In this document: in pieces, positions 1 through 11,112 of the stretch
How the letters are laid out: each line of letters opens with the position of its first letter
Numbering within the stretch: position 1 is the stretch's first letter
NCBI GenBank assembly: GCA_029204045.2
Contig: CM055071.1
Span: forward strand, 15,397,161-15,461,160
Direction of reading: 5' to 3'
Source of the DNA: Tillandsia leiboldiana
Taxonomy: Eukaryota; Streptophyta; Magnoliopsida; Poales; Bromeliaceae
Length of the DNA stretch: 64,000 nucleotides
Translations under genes and position numbers: made by a program
The notes under the pieces: generated by a model
Database searches by the model: none
The model's input: the letters and a program-made list of their open reading frames with translations, nothing else
Told to the model about the DNA's origin: nothing

Positions 1-424
1 TTAATTAGGATTTTAAAATACCCGATGTGGATTTTTGTCGTACAAAAAGATTAATTTGTGACTTCTCCCGGAAGAAAGAAAGAAGAAAAAAAAAAGAAAG
101 AAAAGGAAAAAGGAGAAACCCTAACCGGAAGGAAACGAGAGGAAGGAACGAGCGAAAGAAAAGGGAAAAGGCGAAACCCTAATTGGAGGGAAACAGTGGA
201 AAAGAAGGAGAAGGCTAAAGGACCCAAACCCTCCCGACGAACGTGCCGAAGCCGGGAGCGTGAACGGATCACTGTCTCCGACGATTAGAGGTAAACTAGA
301 TTTATTTTCATATAGTTTCGCTCGGTTTTCGATTTTGGTCTTTTGCGGAGTCTTAGGAGTAGCCGTTTGATACCCAACGCGTCGCGCCACGAAGCCCTAG
401 GGAATTGCCACCACGACCGTAATA

Positions 425-1160
425 CGCGCCGCGCGGGGACAGTGCCCGCGCTGCCGCGCCTAGAGCAGCACGGGACCAAGATCCCCGCGTGGCCGCGGCT
501 AGGGTAAGCGCCGCGCGGTGCCGGTGCCCGCGCGGCCGCGGCAATTGTCGCGCGGGCAAGTGCCCGCGCGGCCGCGGCAAGCGCCGCGCGGGGCCGGTGC
601 CCGCGCGGCCGTGGCAAGTGCCGTGCGGGCGAGCGCCCGCGGGGTCGAGGCACGCACCGCGCGGGGCCTAAGCCCGCGCGGTCGGAGCCAGTGCCGCGCG
701 GGCAGGCGCCCGCGTGGCTGGGGCGTGCGCCGCGCGGGGCCATGCCCGCGCGGCGGCGGTGCATGCCGCGCGGGGGCTTGCCCGCTCGGCTGCGGTTTGT
801 GCCGCGCGGGCTGGTGCCCGCGGGTCGGCGGCAGCGCGTGCCGCGCGCGGCCCATTCCCGCGCGGCCGCGGCTAATGCCGCGCGAACGGGCTCCCGCGCG
901 GTTGCGGCGCATGCCGTGCGGGGTCGGTGCCCGCACGGCCGCGGCAAGCGCTGCGCAGGGCCGGCGCCCGCGCGACCGCGGCTTGCGCCATGCGTGGCTG
1001 AGGTCCGCACGGTTGCGGAGGGTGCCGCGCGGGGTTGGTGCCCGCGCGGGCGCGGCTTGCACCGCGCGGAGCTAGGGCCCGCGCGGTCACGGGAGATGCC
1101 GCGCGGGGCCGGTGCCCGCGCGGCCGTACGACCCGCAACACCGCGGGGGCGGCTGCGTCG
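425..1160 (+). repeat. GC-rich degenerate minisatellite inside LTR0
   Basis: Repeats of roughly 34-36 bp are built around CCGCGCGG and GTGCCCGCGCGG cores, which are self-complementary, alternating with GGCAAGYGCCGCGCGGG-like segments. The unit is degenerate. Open frames here in several phases on both strands come from the lack of A/T-containing stop codons, not from coding. Confidence 0.8.
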
Positions 1161-2404
1161 CTCGACGCGCGCGGGCGCCACCGCCGGGTCAAGTTGTCAT
1201 TAGTGTTTTTGAATTGTGGGCTCGGTTTATCCACTATTATATTTCTGATCTGACCGCGGCTCTTTTGGGGACTACTTCTAGGTCCGGGCGTCAACAGAGA
1301 GCAAGGTTCGGTCTCCGGAGTGCACGTTCCGCATAATCGAGGTGGGTAGGTGTTGGTCATTACCGGTGTGGTGTCGTTCCCGGATACACGTTTGATAAAG
1401 TAGATATGTTTGATAGTTTGACTAACCCAATAGCATGTGAATCCCTTTTATTATGTCAATCAAAGCGGCTGCGGTCGCAGGTGAGTTATACTATTCTGAC
1501 TAAAGCGGCTGAGGTCGCAAGGCAATAAATACACTCATACTGCTTACACGCACACCGGCAGTTTGGCCACTGCACAGGGTGTATTTTTCCGGAAAGATGG
1601 TAAGTCGTTTTACCCGTGTACCCCACAAGTGGAGGTTAGTGGGGACCCCTCAAGGAGAGGCGACTGCTGCTTGGGCAGTGGAGGGGTTGGAGGCACCAAG
1701 AAGATGAGTACGGTATTGGGGTTGGGGCCCAAAATGTTCTGAAAGCTGGGGTAGGTGCCCAGCGGGACTTTCAACAGGGATTTAGCGATACATGAGGGGG
1801 AGGGGAAAGTAAATGCTCCAGTGATTCGGTGTGTTCTTTCTATTATTGAGTTTACTTGCATGTTTTCTACTTTATCAGTCACTGACAACCCACACTGTGA
1901 CAGGTCCGAGTAGGGGTGGAATTCGGGACGACGGTGAGGCATCAGTTAGAGGACACTAGCCATGAGGGCTAGTAAACGATACGTTATTTTCTTTACTTTT
2001 GGTTATTCCTTTATACTATGGTTAGTTAAACTGTGATTCATTTACTGTGGTTTCTGATGGATGTTGGGATGAGAATTTTCTTGTAATTAATTGGTGAATG
2101 TTAGGATGTGTAATTGCGGCTTGTTTTCAAACGCAAACCGGTTTCAAAAGTGTTTTCAAAGCAGGTGCCGTGTGGGCACCGATTTTAAAACCCGTGGATT
2201 TATCCTTTCAAGTTAATGGCCGCTCAAAGAGTTTGCGAAAACGTTTTGGAATACTGGGTGTCGAGTGGGCACCGATTTTTAAAACCCACGGGTTTATGCT
2301 ATAGTCTGTATAAGATAGCGGTGATGGTTTGATTTGCTATATCCTCTCCTCGTTGCCTGTCATCGTTGGAATGGTTAAAGTATTTGACTTGTTGGTGACG
2401 CCGT

Positions 2405-2453
2405 GCATATACAAAGGAGACTCCGCCCGTTTGGGGAGTGAATTTGTATATGC
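2405..2453 (+). promoter_or_regulatory. LTR-terminal hairpin (type I), LTR0 copy
   Basis: GCATATACAAA at 2405-2415 pairs perfectly with TTTGTATATGC at 2443-2453. An inner stem ACTCC/GGAGT closes a 10-nt loop. It lies about 100 bases before the LTR 3' end, so it would be near the start or end of the element transcript. The same structure occurs in LTR1, LTR2, LTR3, LTR4 and both B LTRs with compensatory changes. The function is unknown; RNA processing, dimerisation or packaging are possible. Confidence 0.7.
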
Positions 2454-2558
2454 GGCGGGTCTGATACGCGCCGGAGGCGAGGTTCATTTGAATATTTAAG
2501 AAAAAAAATGGATACGTTTTTCCGCTCTTTTAGAACCTCCAGGGCGTGACAGATTATA

Positions 2559-2570
2559 TGGTATCAGAGA
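2559..2570 (+). other. Primer binding site (tRNA-iMet type) of the LTR0 element
   Basis: TGGTATCAGAGA begins 7 nt after the LTR end at 2551. TGGTATCAGAGC is the usual plant LTR-retrotransposon site complementary to the 3' end of initiator methionine tRNA; the last base differs here. The following 2571-2813 is an untranslated leader also found upstream of gag in the minus-strand elements. Confidence 0.85.
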
Positions 2571-2813
2571 AAAACAACTTTAACCAAGGTGATCATGACC
2601 GACATCCACAGAATTTATTATCACGAGTGACTAACCAAGTTGATAACCAAAGTATAGGTGTGTCACGTACGAGCGTGAGCGCGGGGAGATAAGGGATAGA
2701 GTCCCAGGGTTAGTAGGTTAAGGTGCCAGGTTTTCTTAGAAATATTGGGATTGACGTGAATTCTTTGTGTGCACAGATAGCAGTCCGGCTCAGTGAGTAA
2801 TTGTCTACAGGAA

Positions 2814-3137
2814 ATGGACACTGCAGCCGCAGCGAACCGCTTACTACGCATCCAGCTGTGCGATGTGGCTGGGCAGCTGCTGACCCTCACTGAACGCTTG
2901 TGCCTACTGACACGAGAGCTTGAGGGTGTCGACCGTTTCCAGCACAACGCCAGGGACGACACCTTTCGTGGAATGCCACCGGCAGGCTTTCCCACCTTTC
3001 ATGAGGCGGCCAACTTGGCCATGTGGGCAGAACAAGAACTCGCCGAAGCACGGGCTCGGCAGGGATATCCCGGGTTACAGCAGGGCCAGAGAAACCCCTT
3101 CCCCGGTCCGGCGGCGGATCCCTTTCAGAATTCCTAA
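2814..3137 (+). pseudogene. Gypsy gag N-terminal fragment (short-capsid type)
   Basis: The ATG at 2814 starts MDTAAAANRLLR, matching the gag starts of element B (MDLAAEANRLLR) and of internal 2 (MDPAAAANRLLR). The visible part has an N-terminal helix-rich segment and a stretch ending FHEAANLAMWAEQELAEARARQ, which resembles the C-terminal end of the Retrotrans_gag capsid domain. Most of the capsid domain (the region with the usual WW or AWW motif) is absent, as in the two related copies. The frame ends at 3137 just after the sequence switches to a copia LTR fragment, so the zinc-knuckle half is missing. It cannot make a working Gag. Confidence 0.75.
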
Positions 3138-3592
3138 AAAATCAAGGTTCGGGGTACGGAACGAAATCCACGGTCCGAACTGTTCATGCAGTTTCAGTAA
3201 ACTCCACGTTCGGGGTCTGGAACAAAAACCTATGGTCCAGACTGTTCATGCAGTTTCACCAAAATCCACATTCGGGGTCCGGAACAAAACTGGGATGTTT
3301 AGGACTGGATTTGTGCATGAACAACCAACGTTCGGGGTCCGGACTGTAGTGCCCTGTTCCGAATAATGAACATGTAACTTGTCCAGTTTTTGATTTTTAT
3401 GCGATTAAAAATCCATCCAAGTGTTTCTACATTATAAGAAGTATTCACATCATCATTAATGTTTAGTTAAACTTACCTGATCATTTTGAATTCTTCTTCC
3501 TTGAGATTGAGGTATATGATCCAAGCTTCTTCATCTTCAATCTTCAAGACTTAAACACTTTCACGAAATACGCCAAAACAAAATCCTTTACA
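3132..3592 (-). mobile_element. Ty1/copia LTR fragment (U3 part)
   Basis: Read on the minus strand from 3592, it begins GTGTAAAGGATTTTG and continues as the start of the copia LTRs of elements D and G (AAGTCTTGAAGATTGA). It also carries about 2.5 tandem copies of a ~65-bp unit containing TTCCGGACCCCGAA and ACTGCATGAACAGT (about 3140-3345). The first base of the LTR terminus is lost or mutated, and the fragment stops inside U3 at the gag junction near 3132. No matching LTR end or target duplication is visible, so this is a truncated remnant. Confidence 0.7.
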
Positions 3593-3674
3593 CGGGGAGT
3601 CCGTCCACAACCCTTAGGCCAGCGACGTACGGCGTGGTGGGGTAGGGACTTGGTGTCGTAAGAATTCGCCGTGT
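3593..3674 (-). pseudogene. Gypsy gag 3'-end scrap, inverted
   Basis: These 82 bases resemble the minus-strand gag 3' end of element B around 23400-23470 (shared GTCCACAACC-TTGGGCCAGC-ACGT pattern). They lie in the opposite orientation to the gag fragment at 2814-3137, so the two are not halves of one gene split by the copia fragment. The scrap abuts LTR1 directly, with no primer site between, so it is flanking sequence or the product of a rearrangement. Confidence 0.6.
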
Positions 3675-6600
3675 TGTCACGCCCCGGAGGTTTTAAAAGA
3701 GCGGAAAACGTATCCATTTTTTTTTCTTAAATGAACCTCGCCTCCCGTGCGCATCAGACCCGCCACATATACAAATTCACTCCCCAAACGGGCGGAGCCT
3801 ACTTTGTATATGCACCACGTTCCGAGCACGACAAATACTTTAACCATGCAAACCATGAACGACAATAAGGAGAGACTATACTTAATCATACAGTTGCATT
3901 TATCATATTGAAACTATAGCATAAACCAAGGGGTTTGAAAGCGGTGCCCACTCGACAACCAGTTTTTCCAAAACGTTTTCGCAAACTCTTTTGAGCGGCC
4001 ATTAACTTGAAAGGATAAATCCACGGGTTTTAAAATCGGTGCCCACACGGCACCTGCTTTGAAAACACTTTTGAAACCAGGTTTACATTTGAAAACAAGC
4101 CGCGATTACACATCCTAACATTCAACAGTTATAGACAATAAATCCTCATTCCAACATCCATCAGAAACCACACGAATGAATCACAGTTTAACTAACCGCA
4201 GTAAAAGAAATAACCAAAGAAAGAAGAGAACGTATCGTTTACTAGCCCTCATGGCTAGTGTCCTCTAACTGATGCCTCACCATCATCCCGAATTCCTCCC
4301 CTACTCGGACCTGTCACAGTGTGGGTTGTCAGCGACTGATAAAGTAGATATAAACAGTAAATGCAATAACTGAAAGGACAAACCGATACACCGGAGCATT
4401 TACTTCCCCCTCATGTCCCGCTAACTCCCTGTCACAAAACAAGCTGGGCACCAACCCCAGAATACCAAACCAAGCTGGGCTCCAACCCCAGAATACCGTA
4501 CTCATTTTCTTGGTGCCTCCAACCCCTCCACTGCCCAAGTAGCAGTCGCCTCTCCTTGAGGGGTCCCCACTAACCTCTCCTTGTGGGGTACACATGTAAA
4601 ACAACTTACCATCTTTCCGGAAAAATACACCCTGTGCAGTGGCCAAACTGCCGGTATGCGTGTAAGCAATATGAGTGTAAGAATAGTGTTGCGACCTCAG
4701 CCGCTTTAGTCAGAATAGTACAACGATCTTGCGACCGCAGCCGCTTTGATTAACATAATAAAAGGGATTCACATGCTATGGGGTTAGTCACTTTTACCAA
4801 AACTATCTACTTTATCAAACGAAATACTCGGGAACGACCCTGCACCGAAATTAATCAAAAGTACCCACCTGAATGAAGATAAACGACCGCGCCCATGTCC
4901 CTCCTAGCCAAATCCGAACTTCACGCGGCCTAATAAAATAACCAAAAACACCTTTTAACACTTTTACCCTAAATAGGCAAAACAGTGGTCCCGACCACTG
5001 TAACAATAGACCGACGAAACACCAAAATCACTGTGCCAAGCGGACCGTGTCGACCAACAAAAATCGTCGAACCAAAAACTGTCCCGAAGAACTACATCGT
5101 TGTTAAAAATATCGTCGTGGTAAAAAACACTCAAAAAGGGACGAAACGGGCCGAAAACGGAGCTACCGGACTCTTCCGTTGGGGACTGGTGTACGGAGCT
5201 GGGCATGGACCGGGTCTGCGGCCAAGGGTGGCGGCGGCCGCAGACCAGGCGCGCACTGTGCGGTAGACCGCAGCGCTTTGGGCCGGGCCGCGCACGGCAA
5301 GAAGCGCGCGCCGGGTTCACCTGTTCCCGGCCGCGGCGGCAGCACCGGGTGCACGCCCAGGCGTGCACCGCGCTTGCGGGCTGGGCTGGCGCACGCGCCC
5401 GTGCACCGGGTCTGCCCCCCCAGGCCGCGGAGCCTTGCGCCGGGTGCACGCCCCGAGTGTTCACCGCGCCTGCTGGCTGGCGCACGCGCCCGTGCACCCG
5501 GTCTGCGCCTCCAGGCAGCGGAGCCGTGCGCCTGGTGCACGACCCGCCGGTGGACCGCAGGACTGGGGAGGCCGTACGGGTGAACAGTAACTCCTCCGTT
5601 TGCGTTTTCTTCTCCATTTTCGCCCCCGCGCGGCTCCGACGACGACCCCGCGAACATGGTAACGGCGGCGGCGGCCTCCCGTTTAACAACGGCGATGGCG
5701 GCCTTCCGTTAACTCCCCCATCCTCCGACGGACACCAAAATAACTCAAACAAAAACTCTGGATTGCTCCAACGATAAAACCATTGATCGGAGGCCAAACG
5801 AAAACATCGATCGATAACCCGGTCAAACCTCCGATCAAGCCGATTAAAAACCATCGGTTAAACTCAGTCAAAACACGAACAATCACCGATCAAAATAATA
5901 AAAAACTCATGATCAATTCACCGATTAAACCGACCTTGAAAGAACACGGTAAACCCTATGATTCACCCGACGAAGGAGAGAAATAATGATTCATAACCTT
6001 TTTCCGATGGAGGAGGCAACGCGATCCCGATCTCCGTTCTTTGCGGTGGTGAGAATCCGGATCCGCCCTCCGTTGGCAGTGATGTCTCGTTCTTCGGTCT
6101 CCGGCACGTCAATCGGGGCGATCGGGTCCCTCCGCTTTCTCCTTCTTTCCTTCTTTTCTCCTCCGGTTAGGGTTCCCTTTTCTTTTCTCTTTTCTCCTTT
6201 CTCTCTTTTCAAGATAGGGTTTCGTTTGGTTTTCGGCACGCACAAAAGGGAAGGGTTTGAGGAGGCGATCTTTTACGACTAGGGTTTCCTTTCGGTATAC
6301 GGGGAATAAATCTTGTTATTAATTTATTTCTTTTATTTTCCCTTTTCGTATGTACGTACCGTCAAAATCCACATCGGATATTTTTGAACTCTAATTAATT
6401 AATTCTTTAATTAATTAATTCCTCACAGATAATCCTTCGGGATAATTCTTTAAAGATAATTCTTTAAAGATAATCCCTTATTTCCTCAAAAAATGTGCAA
6501 AATCACTTACACGGATTTCGATGCACCCCCTGGCTATTGCGATCCTTTTCACCCCTTTTTGGGGGTTCCGTAAGTCGGAATCCGGATCCGATCGCACCGT

Positions 6601-6743
6601 CGTTCTCCGTTTTCCGAGCTCTATCGCAGAAAAATACCCGCACCTCAAAATTATCCACTTAAGTAAACCCGTTTCATCAATTACTTCAAACAAAACCTTT
6701 ATTAGCAGGAGGGTAAGACGTTACAAAAATCTGTGATATTACA
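3675..6743 (-). repeat. LTR1, 3' LTR of element A (3069 bp)
   Basis: The boundaries are set by the terminal TGTCACGCCC at 3675 (plus-strand view) and the ...ATTACA end at 6743 next to the polypurine tract. It contains the type I terminal hairpin (3766-3812), a GC-rich block near 5160-5575 with two ~89-bp tandem copies, and an AT-rich stretch of TTAATTAATT repeats near 6392-6420. By eye it is about 97-98% identical to LTR2. Confidence 0.88.
3766..3812 (-). promoter_or_regulatory. LTR-terminal hairpin (type I), LTR1 copy
   Basis: CATATACAAA (3766-3775) pairs with TTTGTATATG (3803-3812). The equivalent structure in LTR2 is at 11204-11250. Confidence 0.7.
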
Positions 6744-6779
6744 CCACTCACCCCTTAAAAGAAGTTTCATCCCTGAAAC
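6744..6779 (-). promoter_or_regulatory. Polypurine tract and pre-PPT hairpin of element A
   Basis: In sense the order is hairpin GTTTCA-GGGA-TGAAAC (6764-6779), then TTTTAAGGGGTGAGTGG abutting the LTR. The polypurine tract primes plus-strand DNA synthesis. The arms carry A-T where the B, C, F and H copies have G-C, a compensatory change. Confidence 0.7.
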
Positions 6780-9612
6780 TTAACCTCCACCCTCGCTAAA
6801 TAACTCAGGATAACACTCCTTCATTTTCGTCTCAAGTTCCCACGCTGCCTTGCGCTCCTCGTGGTTACTCCATTGCACCTTTACGTAGGGGATCGTCCGT
6901 TTACGAAGTTCCTTTTTCTTCTCTTGCCAAGATCCGTATCGGCATTTCCTCGAAGCTCAAAACCTCCCACAGTTCAACGACCGAGGTGTTGAGGACGTGC
7001 GACGGTTCGGGTAGGTACTTCCGGAGCATCGAGACGTGGGATACATTATGCACCCGTTCAATATTTGGCGATAGGGCCAACCGGTATGCCACCGGGCCCA
7101 CGCGCTCCAAAATGTCGAACAGCCCCACATACCGTGGGCTCAGCTTCCCTCGTATGCCGAACTGTCTTGTCCCCTTAGGCGGCGACACACGTAGCAACAC
7201 ATGGTCCCCTATCCCAAGTTCCAGTCCTCGTCGCCTTTGGTCCGCGTAACTTTTCTGCCGGCTCTGGGCGGTCACCAACCGCTGCCTGATAAGGCGCACC
7301 TTTGCCTCCGTTTCCTCTACGAGGTCTGGCCCCAAGAGCTTCCGCTCCCCTAAGTCGTCCCAGCAAATAGGCGATCGACATCGGCGTCCGTACAAGGCTT
7401 CGTACGGGGCCCTCTAAACACTAGCTTGATAGCTATTAATGTAGGCAATTTCCACGAGGGGTAGGTAACGCGACCATCCCTCACCCAGATCTAGCACACA
7501 ACTTGAAGCATATCTTGGAGGATCAGGATCACTTGTTCCGATTGCCCGTCCGTCTGCGGGCGGAATGCCGTGCTAAACTGCAGCTTGGTCCCCAGTGCCT
7601 GCTGCAGACTCCGCCAAAAGTTCGACACGAAGCGCGTGTCCCTATCAAAAGTTATCGATGATGGTATTCCATGAGTCTCACCACCTCGTCGTTATAGGTC
7701 TGCGCCCGCCGATCTTCGCTCCACGTCGTGTGAATCGGTAGGAAGTGGGCCGATTTCGTCAGACGGTCCACAATGACCCATATCGCGTCATGTCGTTGTT
7801 GCGATCGCGGAAAACCGGTCACGAAGTCCATAGTAATCCATTCCCAGTTCCACTCCGGTATGGGCAATGGTTGTAGTTTTCCTGCCGGTCGCTGATGTTC
7901 CGCTTTCACCTATTGGTACACCGAACATCACGCCACGAATTGCGCCACATAACTCTTCAATTTGGGCCACCAAAAGGTCTGCCTCAGGTCTCTGTACATT
8001 TTTGTATCCCCGGGATGCGCAATATAGGGTGCATTATGTGCTTCCGTCAGAATTTCTTTCGTCTGTTCTGGCACGTCGGGCACGCCAACTTGTCCCCGGA
8101 ACCTTATTGCATTATCCGTGCCAATCGTAAAATCCCCACTTTGCTCCGAGGATATTCTGTCCCGCACCAGTTGTAGTTGCGTGTCCGTTGTTTGGCCTTC
8201 CATGATCCTTTCGTTCAGCGTAGGCTTCAGCACCAAGGACAGATGTTTTCCCAACTGCACCTGCTGGCACTGCCTCCAGTCTCAATTGCGAGAATTCTGC
8301 AATTAGACGATCTTGTTGGGTAAGGGTGCTCAATGCCGTTTCCCCCCGTCTGTCCCTTCTGGCTCAAGGTGTCGGCAACCACATTTGCCTTCCCGGGATG
8401 GCAGTGGATGGACAATTCGTAGTCCTTTAGTAGTTCCAGCCGTCGCCTTTGCCGTAAGTTCAGTTCCTTCTGTGTAAACAGGTATTTGAGGCTCTGGTGA
8501 TCGGAAAACACGTTACAGCGCACCCCGTAGAGGTAATGTCTCATGAGCTCCAAGGCAAACACGACTGCTGCGAGTTCCAAGTCGTGTGTAGGATAGTTCT
8601 GCTCGTAATCCTTGGGCTGTCTTGATGCGTAAGCTATGACCTTCCCTTGTTGCATCAATACGCTTTCAAGATCGCTTCGAGATGCATCACAAAAGATCTC
8701 GTAGTCCTCACCGCGCTGCGAAACTGTGAGTACCGGTGCCCGTGTGAGTCTGTCTTTAAGTTCCTCAAAGCTCTTCTGGTATTGGGTTGACCAGACGAAT
8801 TTCTCCCTTTTCCGGGTTAGTCGATTCACGGGAGTGGCTATCTTTGAGAAGTCTTCCTCGAAATGTCTGTAGTACCCCGCCAGTCCTAGAAAGCTTCGGA
8901 TTTCTGTCCCCGTCGTTGGCCGAGCCCAATCGGTCACGGATTCTATCTTCCTCGGTTCCTCCACTATTCCCGACACTGAGACTATGTGTCCCAACAAGTC
9001 TACCTCGCGGAGCCAGAACTCACCCCTTTTTGAGTTTGGCATACACTTTATGGTACCGGAGGGTCTGGAGGATCACTCGCTAGTGTTCCTCGTGCTCTTT
9101 GTCTGTGCGAGCGTAGATCGGGATGTCATCTATAAAGACCACTACAAACTGGTCTAAGAATGGTTCCATGATCCTATTCATCACTTTCATGAACACCGTT
9201 GGAGCGACAATCAGTCCAAACGGTATAACTGTAAACTCGTAATGACCATACTGAGTTCGAAGGACTGTTTCGTTATGTCATCTCTCCGGACTCTAACCTG
9301 GCGATAGCCGGACAGCAGATCAATCTTTGAAGACGCCGTCGCTCCTGGTAGTTGGTCGAATAGGTCCTCCATCCGAGGCGAGGGTATTGTCCTTTACTAT
9401 GACCTTATCCATTCCCCGATTGTCGATGTACAATCGTAGTCTCCCGTCCTTCTTCCGTACGAATAGAACGGGTGTGCCCCACGATGGCTCGCTCGGTTTC
9501 TCGCAATCGACTAGCACCTGTTACTCGGTAAGCCCATCCCTTCCGAGTATCCCCTCGAATTCTCTTAGCAGTGACTCCACTAAGTCACGAATGTCGGATC
9601 GTGGGTGCTAAC
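6780..9612 (-). pseudogene. Gypsy pol of element A (RT-RNase H-integrase-chromodomain), decayed
   Basis: The minus strand shows the RT finger segment WGTPVLFVRKKDG (near 9450), the RT active-site box FIDD (9125-9136), and RT thumb/RNase H (8227-9042) with FCDAS, LELAAVV, FSDHQSL and HPGKANVVADTLS. It continues with an integrase zinc region (HNAPYIAHPG, 7928-8060, with stops and a Cys to Tyr change where the second CxxC belongs), the integrase core ITMDFVTGFPRSQQ (near 7830) and the C-terminal GPVAYRLALSP region. The chromodomain (IPYVKVQWSNHEE) is reached only through a +1 slip in an A run near 6905. The frame is broken many times, including stops in the integrase near 7420 and 7910. Upstream of the RT finger the protease is missing. 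It is non-functional. Confidence 0.85.
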
Positions 9613-9957
9613 CATCAATCCCAAAAGCTCGAGCTTTTAGAGGTACGCAACAGATTCACTTAAAGCGTACATACATAGCGCCACAGACCTCGACCGGACT
9701 CAACCCACCTGGTCGTTGGGTCTATTGTTGGCCTCTTGCCGTTAGGTCTATTGTGGACCGCAACCCACTCAACTTATTGGGCTCACCCAATTCAACTTAC
9801 TAGTCCCCTGGGCCTATTGTCTCAAGGCAGGAAGTTGGACCTATTTGACCCATAAATAAATGACCAACACCAAAGACAACTAAGTCTTCGCATCCTTATT
9901 GGGCAGGAAGGTATAAAGTATTTGCTTCTAAGGGTTCTCCTGGGGTCAAGACCAACA
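9613..9957. other. Unassigned non-coding insert between gag and RT of element A
   Basis: This ~345-base stretch is absent from the matching place in internal 2. It starts near a perfect 16-base palindrome AAAAGCTCGAGCTTTT (9623-9638) and carries several GGGCCTATTG/TAGGTCTATTG-like repeats. It has no long ORF and no resemblance to protease that I can see. It could be a deletion filler, a fragment of another element, or a very decayed pol 5' region. Confidence 0.4.
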
Positions 9958-10690
9958 TTACTCTTCGTAAGGGGTCTTTCTTGCTACTACTTCCCTCGGG
10001 TAGTGCGTCCTTTGTCGTGTCGTCGCATAAGACCTCTCACCCGTGTCGCGACTCCGAAGAATTATTCCCGGGTTCGGGGCAGTTAAAGCGGAACTATCCC
10101 AGTTTGTCATATTAGAAGCAATGGTCGTGCTTCCTGAAATGAATAATTTTCCCCGGGGTGCTCCTCTGTAGATGATGTAAGGCCGGTCCCTGCTAGAAAA
10201 TCCCCCTCCGAAGAAGGGCTGGGGTCGTTTCTTGTCCTTGTTGTACTCCGAGTCTTCTCGTCGGGCGCGCGTCACCATGAATCCGCGCTCCACTAGGGTG
10301 GCCCTATCCACCACTTTCTGGAAGGTGTGAAGTTCCACCACTTGCACAACTTCGAAAATATTGCTCCGCAATCCATCTACGAAGAGGCGGGCTTTGTGAG
10401 CTTCATCCCTTATAACAAAGGAAACACAATTGGCCAACATTACATATTCTTGTCGATACTCCATGACGTATCGATTCCCTTGTCTGATGTGTTTCAGGTT
10501 CCTTGTGGTGTCTTCGGATACTGGAGTGGTCGGCTCCCGTTGGGAAAGTCATTCCCGGGTTATGGCTGGGGTCGTTTCGGCACCCGACAGGCTCATGATT
10601 CTTTTGCCAGGTGCGTGAAACGGCCAATTCCCGCCCCACCACAGTGGTCCTGTCGATCACTTCTCCGTAAGCGGGTAAACCCACCGTCAG
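9958..10690 (-). pseudogene. Gypsy gag of element A, decayed, with partly duplicated segment
   Basis: The minus-strand frame 9958-10464 has the C-terminal half of a Retrotrans_gag domain (YRQEYVMLANCVSF, ARLFVDGLR, VDRATLVERGFMVTRAR) followed by the basic KKRPQPFF linker. A second, weaker copy of the VDRATLVERG segment (VIDRTTVVGRELAVSRT) is read in another frame at 10403-10684, and the phrase ATTCCCGGGTT occurs in both halves, so part of gag seems duplicated. No zinc knuckle is seen. 10691-11093 holds only the leader and scraps. Confidence 0.7.
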
Positions 10691-11093
10691 TATTACCCGA
10701 ATAGTGTCGCTATGTAGACCTTCCTTGTGAAGGCGAGCCGTGTGGGGTTCGTCTTTCCTAACAAAAAAATAAAAAGGAAAGCGCTAAGCCATGTCGCGTA
10801 ATCCGTTGTTGGAGTCGCCGATTCTCCACTGTTGCCGGAACCGTCATATCCTCTTCTGCACCATCGATTGAAGAGCAGTTTCGGGCCATTAACCGTGCAT
10901 ACAAAGAAACCAAGTTAGTTCTAGACTTAATTGGTCTAGCCCCTTGACCTACGAACACTGGGACTCTATCCCTTTTTCCCCGCGCTCACGCTCATACGTG
11001 ACACACCTATACTTTGGTTATCAACTTGGTTAGTCACTCGTGATAATACATTCTGTGGATGTTGGTCACTGGCCACAGTGGTTAAAGTCGTTT

Positions 11094-11105
11094 TCTCTGA
11101 TACCA
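11094..11105 (-). other. Primer binding site of element A
   Basis: In sense, TGGTATCAGAGA lies 7 nt after the end of LTR2, the same spacing as in the LTR0 element. Confidence 0.8.
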
Positions 11106-11112
11106 TATAATC

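Larger units (their letters stand above)
1..2551 (+). mobile_element. Ty3/gypsy long LTR (LTR0), 5' LTR of a plus-strand element, start outside window
   Basis: The right end reads GGGCGTGACA and is followed after 7 nt by an initiator-Met-type primer site, so this is the 3' border of a 5' LTR. The first ~60 bases match, in reverse complement, a part of LTR1 near 6350-6410, so roughly 350 bases of the LTR start lie outside the window. It contains a GC-rich minisatellite (about 425-1160), two copies of an AAAGCGGCTG-GGTCGCA motif near 1462 and 1503, and the conserved terminal hairpin at 2405-2453. The short ORFs across the GC-rich part are frame-independent by-products of composition. Confidence 0.85.

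Noticed and set aside
285..1181. 298-codon minus-strand ORF rich in Ala, Arg and Pro
   Set aside because: It overlaps open frames on the other strand throughout the GC-rich LTR0 block and has no domain-like features.
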